From Chaunax sp. Z400 (taxonomy: Eukaryota; Chordata; Actinopteri; Lophiiformes; Chaunacidae), in contig CM075206.1 in assembly GCA_037577475.1 (NCBI GenBank), positions 11,080,401 to 11,144,400 on the forward strand: 64,000 bases of DNA, written 5' to 3'. Within the stretch, counting starts at the first letter, position 1. Each line of letters starts with the position of its first letter. The translations under genes and the position numbers were made by a program. The notes below the pieces were generated by a model. It was not told where the DNA came from and did no database searches. It saw only the letters and a program-made list of their open reading frames with translations. Positions 22,601 through 32,500 of the stretch are shown here, piece after piece.

Positions 22601-25538
22601 GACAACAGAAGCACATGTTTTAGTTGATAACAGCAGCAGATGTGTGTTGGTTTAGATATCCGCTCCCATTATTCTTGACAAGAGAGACTATTTATTTATT
22701 TTTTCCTCTCAGGCCTCAAGGGTTTGATATTAACTGTTGGCCTTAAGTCAGTAGTGTAAATACTTTTGTTGCTTCTGACCTCCAGTTTCACCTCATGCTG
22801 TCTGTTTAGATTGGCTTGTATGGGAATCTTGCAGCATGACTGAAGAGACAGACATGATTGTCACACCTCAGCAAGTTCAGACTGGTTTTTGTTTTCATCA
22901 ATGATCAGACTTTTGGGAAATGCACCTTCCTCGCTGAGAGATGGATAAGAAGATCAGTGCCACTCTCACATCTGCCAGTTAAATGGTGGTTAGCTTAGCT
23001 TAGGAAAAAGAATAGAAAAGAATAGAAACAAGTGTTTGAAGATGGTTCCAGTTTCACATAGATGGCCTCCTTTACTTCCTTTACACAACCTCTCAGGTTG
23101 TTATTCTATAATATTAAGCTATCTCTGCATTACTGAGGAGGTTATTGAAACACCCTGCAGTGCTAATGAAGCACAGATCCTGTGCAGCCTCTGAGATACT
23201 GACGACCGTGTGTAGTTTGGCTTGTTTGAAGATTGCATAAGCTCAGAGATCCTCTGTGCAGACAGCATTGGACGGCATGTGTCTGTTCTTTGGATGTAGG
23301 TTGAACACACTCCTGGTCGTTCACCTCTGTCTGCTGATTAATCCACGCAGTCATGCTGTTTTTTTCTTTCATGCACCGTCTGCTGTGTATATCCGCCTTG
23401 AGGCAGGTACAGTCAATTAAGGCTATCGCTTACCGTGCATTCACGTGCACTCTGCGCTCTCTTTGAAAACATTTCATTTCATAACCAATCAGACAGGTAT
23501 AATGCATCTCAGATGGACTATTAATGTTGTTGTTTGTGTCTAAGAACAATCGAATATGAACATGCCTGAAGTCAATAACAATGTGCCCAAGGCCTTTCTC
23601 GATTGTCGAAAACATCCTGTGGAAATAATCCACATTAGATTCCGGGCTATGGGAAATTCAACAATGGACTTTTAATTGTTTGTACATCCATTAAGAAATA
23701 AAAACCATTTTCTGTCATCAGTGGCTTCTGTAAAATCATTTCCTCTTTTCCAACTCCAGGCGCTCTCTCTTCCTGCTCAAACTTGGCTCCTTCCAGTTTG
23801 CTCTCCTGAAGCTAGTCTTCACCGTCCTCTCCATTGTCCTCTATACCAACGGAACTTTCGACCTGTCTGATGTGAGTTGGAAAGTCTGCTCCATTTACTT
23901 TTGTGTCCAATTTCATTTTGTGCCACCTATTTCCTAGCGTTTCGCTGTCAGAGAGTCATAAAAATACATGAGTATGTAACTACAGCCCAAACACCCATTG
24001 TTTATTCTTGTATTCTTGTAATTTTAGAATTTAGAAAGTCATAAACTAACACGATTGTACTCATAGTTTCTCTGACACTTAATAATACGACTGCTGAATC
24101 ATCATGCTTAATTAATGTAGACATTATGTGTGATTTATGATGATTTTATGTATTAATTAATGCTAAATGTATTACAAATTCCTGCATCTCACTATTAAGA
24201 CATGATCAAGACACTATGAGCTTTTGAATGCTTAATGAATGCTACCTTAATGATTTTAAACTCAGTTACTTTATATACAATATAGTATTGTATAATAGAT
24301 TTTATAGTATAATGCTATCTATATATATTAGATACATCTAATTAAAATGAGCTGTGATTAAGTTAATTATAAAAGATCATCCATTGCCATGAATGACCAT
24401 TCTTTAGCAGAATAGTAATACTCATTGAAATATAAAGCTGTTTTAATGATTCATTAAGTGCCTCCTAATCACATAAATAATTCAACAGGATTTCATACTA
24501 CACCCTGAATTAATTGCATTAAATCATCCTGACTCATTAATTACTCAAGCATGTGTTTTGTAAACTCATTATAAAGTGTTCCCCATTTTGCCAAAGCGAT
24601 AATAGCTTCAATAAAATGAGAATAAAGCTGCTTACTGTAAATAGGACAATAATTATAGTGTTAGTGTCATTGTTAAAATTTGTTGTGATGTGTCTTTCAC
24701 GTTTTTTTCCCCTCATAAATCCCTGGTATTCTGTTCACACTGTTTCATAATTATTCTTTCTCATTGCCTTTGCTAACTTAAATCTTCTGCTGCGTGTGTG
24801 TGTGTTTGTGTGTATACATGTGATCGTGTTTTAGTTGAGCATCACCGGAGCTGCGATATGGATCAACCCGTTTGTGGGCATCTTGACAATCATAGCCCTG
24901 TGGCCTGTAGCGATCATGTTCATGCACCTGAAGACAACCCTGTGGACACTCAAGATCATCCCCAAGTACGCCATGTACCAGGTAGGGCCCCAAAGATGCT
25001 TTAAACACACATGTACTGGACACTAGCACTTATCAACTCCATATGTCAGGTGATGAAAGGATGTCCTAAGTTTTTCCAACATTTTCCAGCATTCTGTTTG
25101 TCGGTTTAAAACGTGTATGTCTGTATGTGTGTTTGTAGCTGGTGCTGATCCTCAGTCAGCTGCAAACAGCTATCATCAACATCCTGGCTTTGAACGGAAC
25201 CATCGCCTGCACGCCGCCCTTCTCTGCTGCAGCCAGAGGATACAGTGAGTGGACACAGAGCTCATCCATTCATCCGTCTTTATCCATAATGATCAAACAA
25301 TCAGTCAATCCATCCCATTGAACTCCTGCAGCTCTTTGCAGGAGTCACGTTTTCCCCTCCTTTACTTTCCCATGCCTCTGTCTCCACAGTGATGAGTCAG
25401 CAGCTTTTAATCCTGGAGATGTTCATCATCACGCTGGTGACGCGGCTGCTGTACCGTCGACAGTATGATCCTTTACCCGAGGAAGAAGAAGACGACAACG
25501 AAATCACCAAGATGGCTGCAATACCTGAATCTGCATGA
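19642..25538 (+). CDS. slc51a: Organic solute transporter subunit alpha, 8 exons
   Basis: Exons: 19642-19717, 21697-21848, 21962-22035, 22306-22464, 23760-23871, 24835-24981, 25139-25244, 25390-25538 (stop TGA). Phases agree at every junction; the product is 324 residues (human 340). OST-alpha pairs with OST-beta (SLC51B) as the basolateral carrier exporting bile acids and steroid conjugates from enterocytes and other epithelia. The N terminus has a likely N-glycosylation site (NGSNRT). Seven hydrophobic segments begin with IFGIILYSVLTFMAAVSVLV in exon 2. Exon 4 ends in a run of five cysteines plus LCLP, the cysteine-rich motif typical of the family. The acidic C-terminal tail (EEEEDDNE) is also typical. 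Exon 1 is separated by a 2-kb intron. I saw no FXR-type inverted repeat just upstream. Confidence 0.95.
19718..21696 (+). other. slc51a intron 1
   Basis: No exon is seen. It holds a G run (20210-20220), a 24-base A run (about 20450-20473) and a 19-bp direct repeat 'GATTCATTATCCATCTGTG' occurring twice between about 21017 and 21053. Confidence 0.6.
22912..23060 (+). repeat. Diverged copy of the 'TTAGCTTAGCTTAGCATAA' fish repeat
   Basis: It runs 'TTTTGGGAAATGCACCTTCC', 'GAGAGATGGATAAGAAGATC', 'CCACTCTCACATCTG', 'GGTTAGCTTAGCTTAGG'. The same order appears at 34535-34675. It sits in slc51a intron 4 and is truncated compared with the other copy. Confidence 0.65.
24000..24570. repeat. AT-rich tract with many TAATGA/TTAAT motifs in slc51a intron 5
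   Basis: Short motifs (TTAATGA, TGAATGCT, CATTAAT) recur irregularly over about 570 bases with strong AT bias. This may be a decayed repeat; no family could be assigned. Confidence 0.4.
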
Positions 25539-25646
25539 GGACTGAGCAATGTGCGTGTGTGTGTGTGTGTGGGTAGGTGTTTGTGTGTGTGTGTGTCATT
25601 TGTACTTCCTGCATGCATTTGATTAAGACATTATGTAAGTAAAATG

Positions 25647-25652
25647 AATAAA
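25647..25652 (+). terminator. slc51a poly(A) signal
   Basis: AATAAA 109 nt after the stop codon, just beyond a (GT)n tract at about 25551-25598 in the 3' UTR. Confidence 0.7.
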
Positions 25653-25854
25653 TATAAATATGGATTGTATGCAGATTTATGTTGTGGGTGTTCATTCAGA
25701 GTCAGAGATTTGCGAAGACTGATTGACAGGGCACACCAACCACACACCTGTGGGATCCTGCTGTAATAATCGACATGTTGTCGCTCTTTTCCTCTTTGGG
25801 TCATTTTAGTGTGTTAATTAACAAAAAGAAAGAATGAGACCATGGATGCATCAA

Positions 25855-25995
25855 GCTTGGATCCTCTACCACAGGCCTGGGAGTTTGAGGGTTCTGCACA
25901 GTATCTTAACTGCTTCTAGGACTGCCCTCTTCTGGACAGAGACCTCAGATGTTGCAGCCGGAATCTGCTGGAGTCACTCGTCACTCCTCTTCTTA
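25855..25995 (-). mobile_element. Retroelement ORF C-terminal fragment
   Basis: On the minus strand the frame reads 'LQQIPAATSEVSVQKRAVL' then 'AVKILCRTLKLPGL'. This matches the tail I recognise at the end of reverse-transcriptase proteins in fish repeats. It is about 45 codons, an isolated remnant. Confidence 0.6.
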
Positions 25996-26089
25996 CCGCA
26001 TCTATCACAACTGCACTCTTCAGCTCCTACTCCCACTCCTACCACCACAATGTCTAATTGGTTAGGCAATTTTATTTTCCATGCATTGT

Positions 26090-26520
26090 TTATCTAATTT
26101 CTTTCTCTTTCTTTCTTCCTTTCCTTCTTTCTTTTTGCATTGTCAGCCTACCGGCAGTGAGCTGACTTATCATTCCGTCCCCGGAAGCTGCGGTCCTCAG
26201 ACACGGGTCTGCTTTCCACCCCCCACACCAAACTGCGAACGTTTGGAGACAGAGCCTTCAGCGCTGCAGCCCCCCCACCCTCTGGAACTCTCTCCCCCCT
26301 GCAATCCACAAGGCTTCTTCTCTGGACACTTTCAAGAAACACCTCAAACACCACCTGTTCACCAAGGTCTATAACCTCAGCTAACAAAGTCAACTCTCAT
26401 CCGCTGCCATTACTGTTTTTCAGCTGTCTTTATTATTGTTATTTCTATTTTGTGCCCAAACTATGTAAAGCGTCCTTGGGTCTCTTGAAAGACACTAAAT
26501 ACATGTAAGTTATTATCATT
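26090..26520 (+). mobile_element. L2-type LINE 3' end
   Basis: A frameshifted remnant reads 'LRTFGDRAFSAAAP', then 'LWNSLPPAIH', then 'SLDTFKKHLKHHLF', the C terminus of L2-clade reverse-transcriptase ORFs. It is followed by 'TATGTAAAGCGTCCTTGGGT' and 'AAAGACACTAAATACATGTA' and ends in TTATTATCATTATCA, the typical L2 3' tail. It is 5'-truncated and dead. Confidence 0.8.
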
Positions 26521-26877
26521 ATCAAGACATAAGCAAAGCACCAAATCACTTTCCTTTCTCTTGATTAATACACAGTTAAATAACAGTTCAGCTCTATGTA
26601 ATCACAAGAAATAATGGGACCTCAAATATGAAGTGGCACCACTTATTAATATTCGCTGTCTTTTTGTGAGGCATTATTGTATAAATGATGATAAAGTATT
26701 TTTGTCTTGCATTCTGTGCCACAACCAGTAAATCTTTGCTGTCACTGATACCATGGGCGCAGTTTAAGTATTTCAGATTAAATGTAAACAGTGTATTACT
26801 GAGTCTCTGATGTAGTTAGAATTTATTATCAGTTTTCATATTCAGCTGCGCTGTCGCGCTGTGGTTTTTCATCTTGG

Positions 26878-26891
26878 CCGCTAGGTGGCAG
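26878..26891 (+). promoter_or_regulatory. CTCF-type core motif
   Basis: CCGCTAGGTGGCAG matches the CTCF core at nearly every informative position. It lies 1.3 kb after slc51a and 2.7 kb before pdk3. Binding is inferred. Confidence 0.45.
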
Positions 26892-28679
26892 TAGAAAATA
26901 TAATTTAGCAGACACCTGAACAGCTTCTGTGGAATCGGAGCCTCCTGTTGTTATTCGTACTGTAACGGGGCTCTTCTCATCCCTCTGTTTCTGTGCCTTC
27001 TTGCCTCCAGTCTCATCCATCCTCAGACAAGGATGGAAGGATATACAAGTTTATTATTTTCAGACATCTTAATGTCATCCATGACACAAAATACAAACTA
27101 TGGTGGGACTCTAGAAGTGTTCCTTTTGCACTCTCAAATTGAATGAGTTATGTCAGTTATATAAGATGATCAAATGTGCATTTTAACATTCTGCCCTTGA
27201 ACATTTCTGTTGCTGTTCTTACAGCATTCCTTAAATTATGTTTCATCTTGACACCAGTGGCAAACCTACACCCTGGGGGGCCCAGGCAAAGAAGCCCACG
27301 TAGAGAAGGGGCTAGACCGGGGGCCCACTTGAGGGCGTTTTTTGGGGGTGTTGGTGGTGCACTGTATAGTGCCTTCATGAGACGTTTAAGGGGGGTTATA
27401 GTTGTCATTGCAAAATGTGGTGGTGAATCTTCGGCCAAGAAAGATCTGATTACATTTTGAGGCGTATCTTGATACAAATGCAGATTCTGGATAATCTTTT
27501 CACTGCAAAATTGCAAGATAGTGCTTTTTAAAAAAAAAACATTTGCCAATGTTATGAAAAATAATAAGACAAAATAAAAATATGCAGGCATGGACTTTGC
27601 ATCGCCACATATAAGTGGCTGAGATAATGGAGATTCAGGGTAATTTAAATTGATTTCATGCATCTTTGAAATGTAAGAAATATCCAAACGAAAAACAAAC
27701 AAACTGATCCATCACTATGGAAAATCATAGTTTTTTTTTTTTTTTTAAATAATGATAATAAGCACATGATTCCAAATGCTATGAATGGGTTCACATGGTC
27801 AGGGAAATTAGGTGGTGATTTGGCAATAAAGCAACGTCAAATGTCTACATCTTACTACAGAAAGTTCACATTTTTTCACATGTAGCGTTATCTGGCTCCG
27901 GGAAACATTTTGTAGTGCTTAAGGATACGTTACATCACATATTTAATACCCGTTAACTGTGTATGACCGTAACAATGAACGTAATACTAGGGTAATGTGT
28001 CCAGTAAGCCGACGCTGACACAATGTTTGCACGCCTCTGTCCAATAGAGTCATAAATGTTTCTCACTTCCTAGTTGTAAGCCAATCACCGCAGTGCATAA
28101 ACAAGCCACGACCAAGTGCGGATGACTCGATTCCGTCGAATGTCTGTACTGTCCAAAATGTCACAATAAGCCGGAAGTTTAGAAATGTAACCTTCAAATT
28201 AAAATGTTTTTTTTCAGGTGTAATGATATTAAAAGATGCCTGTCGTAACAAAATCCTTCCCCCCCCCTCCCGAGCTAATATGATCTATGTTGTTGGGGTT
28301 GCTGATGTCTTTATTATATATTGACTAATGGCTTTAAAAAATGATCAGGGGTTTAAGTATTCAGATTCCTTACTTAAGTAAAAGTAGCACTTTGATGAGC
28401 TTTAAGTCTGCAGTTGTAAATGTTAGTAAGCCACATAGAAAGCACCATGGCTGAAACATAAAAACCATTAAGTCATTTTACAAATATTAACTGATTTAGT
28501 AAGGCTTACATTTTTCTCATTTATTAAGCCACTGGCAAAAATAATTATTTTGCCAAGTATAAACAATAACAACTTATTAATAATGGACTCTTATACTAAT
28601 CCATGAAGTCTGCATTTGCAAACATTAATAATAATAATAATAAACATTTTGTCCAGATATTCTGCTGCCCTCAACTGCA

Positions 28680-28692
28680 AGGTCAGAGGTCA
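28680..28692 (+). promoter_or_regulatory. Perfect DR1 nuclear-receptor element
   Basis: AGGTCA G AGGTCA: two exact half-sites with one spacer base, the consensus for PPAR-RXR, HNF4 and related dimers. It is about 0.9 kb upstream of the pdk3 ATG. Confidence 0.5.
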
Positions 28693-28860
28693 AATGATCT
28701 GTTTGAATGGTCTTCTAATGAAGAAATGTACAAATGATTAAATCATATATTAAATCGCTCTGAGTAATGAAAAACAAGAAAGCAAAATACTTTATTTACT
28801 ATTACTATTTAATTTATTATCATAGTTAAGTTTATATTAATAGGACCCTACTTTAGTTTT

Positions 28861-28985
28861 TCATCCATCCATCTTAAACACTTATCCTTTGCAGGGTAAC
28901 AGGCCGCCAGATCATCACAGGCAGAACATGCAAACTCTTGAACCCAGAACTATCTTGCTGTTCAATTAAATACCATGCCAGCCAT
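28861..28985 (-). repeat. Degenerate, internally deleted copy of the 14.8-kb SINE-like family
   Basis: Read on the minus strand it keeps the 'CAAGA.AGTTCTGGGTTCAAG' region, 'GAGTTTGCATGTTCT' and the tail-proximal 'AGGATAAG' plus (GGAT)n end, but lacks most of the middle. Confidence 0.6.
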
Positions 28986-29591
28986 CGGTGGGCCTTTAGT
29001 TTTTGTGTTCTGTATTTTTTAAATAGCGTTTTTCTTTTTTAAATATTTGAATCTAGCATGTATATTGATTGTCTGGAAATCAAAGCTCGAAGAAAACATT
29101 TATTAAAAGGCAAGCCATAGCAAATATTAGGAGGCTAACCAAATTTTTTTTCTTAATAAAAGATTACAATTGATCCAATCAATGATAAACCATCTTTAAA
29201 TGTTTTTTTGTGTTTTTCTTTTCATTTAAAAAAAATTTATCTGGTTTTTTACACCATTACAGTGCAAATTAGCTACAACGTGTAGCCTTGTGTTTTATTC
29301 TGAAAAATAATAAGCGGAAGTCGTCGTTTTGATTGGTTTTAGCTGACAGTGTTTATCTGATGCTCTGACTGTGTGAACATCATAGACTCAGGAAGCCTTC
29401 TGGAGCATATTGTTTCCATCATGTCACCTTAAGGACATGCATTTATCTCTTCGCTCTTTATCTCCGGAGGCCGAGACAAATGCGGACGCCCGTGGGAGTG
29501 GACTGTCAACATAACCGGGGATGAGATGGTCGTGTTACATTGATTCTCGTTGTCACGTTCTGATCCAGGCATCTTCATTTAAACTTTCAAA

Positions 29592-32500
29592 ATGAGGATC
29601 TTCACCTCTATACTGAAAAACGCTAAGCCTAAAATCGAGTATTACTCCAGGTTTTCGCCGTCCCCGCTCTCCATTAAGCAGTTTTTAGATTTTGGTAAGT
29701 AGCATCTTAAAGGAGGATAACCAGTGGCCTTTTTTTTTTATTACCTTGCATTTTGTCATTTCAGCCATTATAAGTGTGGATTTGAAGTCTGACAGTCAAG
29801 CTGTGGGTTGTTATTAATAGTCGGAGGTCCTCTCCAAGCTGCCATGAAACATTACACTCTGTTATGGTCAGATGTGACATCTGAATTTGCTGCTTGCTTT
29901 CAGTAACTCAGTCATAACAGCACAAACTGTCCCATGCATGTTGTTGGCTCATCTCGACAGCTTTCAGTTTCAGGTTTGCTCACTGTGTTCATGTGGCTAC
30001 GTGCTTACTATATATGTGCAGATGGCACAGACTGGAACAATTGCATGCACGCAGTGGAGGATGCAGCTTATGTTACCCCAGTTTTATATCATATTTTAAC
30101 CATATTTTCAATTGTATGTCACTTTCTAGGTGCTCACATCAGAGCACGAAATGATTCGTTTGTTGTTGTTTAGTTTATACAGTGTTTTTTTTCTTGTCTC
30201 TGCATGCAGTCGGTGACACTGAAATGAGACTTAATATGCAAGATGACGGTGCAGGAGCTGCACTCAAGGCTTTTCTTAATCCATCTGATTAAGTACAGTC
30301 ATCTCCTTATGTAATTTGTTCCCACAGCTGTGGATTTGAGGTGAATTAAAGGAAGCATGCAACATTTGTTCGCACGAGGGTCATGGTTGTAAGTAATTGT
30401 CCATGTCAGCAAGGGGAACCATGGTGTGTGTCAAAAAGGAACAAGTGAAACATGTGAGGTCAGTCAGTAGCTGCAGAGTATGCCTGTGTCAATCCAGGGC
30501 TGAGTCGGTATTTGGTGGTTTCACTACCCTGTTTTATAATCAATGAGGCCTCTCTTTATGTCGCTGACCTTTGAGCAGAGATGATGGGGCGCTTCCTTCC
30601 ATTCTGCTGCAAACGTTTCTTTTCATGGAGTGACTTTTTAAAACGTAACCGTTGCTCTCTTTTTAATAGCTGGAAGAACCAAAAATGCATTTTTTCCCCC
30701 AACAGATTTCCGTCTGATATTTTCTGCGCTGAGGGCTTAGTGGTCATATGCTCCTAAATGAGTTCTCACATGCACTCACTCACAAGAGAGGCTGGGGCTA
30801 TTTGCACGCTGAGTTAATTACGTTTCATCTGAGCTAAGGGTGTAAAAATGCAAAGTCAGCCTCCACATAGTCATTTTCAAGTACAGCAGTTAAATTTACA
30901 CCACAGTAACTGAGTTTTCCCTGTTTAGATCAAAAGCATAAATCCCTTCTAACCTTTCCATGACTCCCACCTCTCTGCTAGATAACAATATTTATGATTT
31001 CCTTGTCTGGTTCAAGCTAATGTTGGCAGACAGTAAACAGAGCAAAGTTAAAGATATTAAAGGCTGAAAGCTGAAACTGTCTACAGATCCCAACCAGATA
31101 CTTTCGTCTTAGCCGTGGTTTGTCTGTTTAGCTTCTCCAACAGTCACTTTGGTATACATGAAATATTAAATATTGCATTTTGGCATAATTCTTTGTTAAG
31201 TGAAAGAGTTCACATGACAAGAAGAAAGAAAATGTAAGTTTTGTGCGAGATTAATTTTGTCGTGTGCATGTCGCTAATATTATTATTAGCAAGAATGAAT
31301 AAAAACAAGCAAAAATCTGAATAAATGTCTCGGTAGAAAAAGTTCATTCCCACAATTGACTATTTTTTTTATACCAGACTTTTCACAAATGCTAGTCACT
31401 TCCAGAGTTGCAACTTACAGATCCTTTTTTTTTTCCCAGGCAGGGAAAATGCTTGTGAGAAAACATCCTACATGTTCCTGCGTAAGGAGCTGCCGGTGCG
31501 CCTGGCCAACACCATGAGGGAGGTTAACCTGCTACCGGACAAGCTGCTCAACCAGCCCTCCGTCAGACTGGTTCAGAAATGGTGAGACACTCCCCGGAGA
31601 GATAAATCTTATATAACTGCCAGCCGTTAAAGTTTATGATCGTAATATTGTTAAGAAGGTTGCATAAAGGCTGCCTCTTGACCTCTGTTTGCTTACCTAG
31701 GTACATGCAGAGCTTTGTGGAGCTGCTGGATTATGAGAACAGAAAGCCAGAGGATCCCCATGTTCTGAATGAGTGAGTGAATACAGCCTCGATTAATGAC
31801 TCATAAAAGCAAGTGTGACACAAGTAGAGTAAGTACCGCCTTGTTGGCACCCAGCTCTTCTACACTGGGAATACGGTATGAGTTCATGACTGCAGTCCCT
31901 CTTACTTGCAGCTACTCCCTTTAATACACTGCCGGCTGTACAGGTAATGGTGCATATTTATACTATAACAATGCCTGTGTGATAAACACAGATGGCAATT
32001 TGGATAACGCCGTTTGTTTAGAGAGCACATTTCCAAGAATTGTTGTGTCCACTGGAAATAAACGTGCAGTGATATTAAGCTTGGTGGGCGACTGAGCATT
32101 TTTCTGGCCTCCATACAAACGAGGTGGATCCAAGACAAGTGAATGTTCAGATTTTTTTCTTGAGTTTAAATTTACCCCTGTTATTTGTGAATGATAGAAA
32201 TATGCGTGCATATGAGATTTACTGACTTACTCTCTTGATGTTGTTTTTTTTTTAAACTTTTATTTTCAGGTTCCTGGAGCTCCTGATTGAGATCCGTAAC
32301 CGTCACAATGACGTGGTTCCCACCATGGCTCAGGGCGTCATCGAGTACAAGGAGAAGTTTGGCTTCGACCCCTCTATCAGCAGCAACATCCAGTATTTCC
32401 TTGATCGCTTCTACACCAATCGCATCTCTTTCCGCATGCTCATCAACCAACACAGTGAGTCTCACAGGCTGATATGGTTAATATGGACCACAGGCATGCT

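Larger units (their letters stand above)
26521..29440. other. Spacer between slc51a and pdk3
   Basis: No exon was found. It contains a CTCF-type motif (26878-26891), a perfect DR1 (28680-28692) and a degenerate dispersed repeat (28861-28985). A purine- and G-rich patch at about 27270-27350 ('CCTGGGGGGCCCAGG') looks like a repeat fragment but was not assigned. Confidence 0.55.

Noticed and set aside
25918..25940. Minus-strand CTCF-like match (CCAGAAGAGGGCAG)
   Set aside because: It lies inside the recognised retroelement C-terminal fragment, so the match is better explained by coding ancestry.
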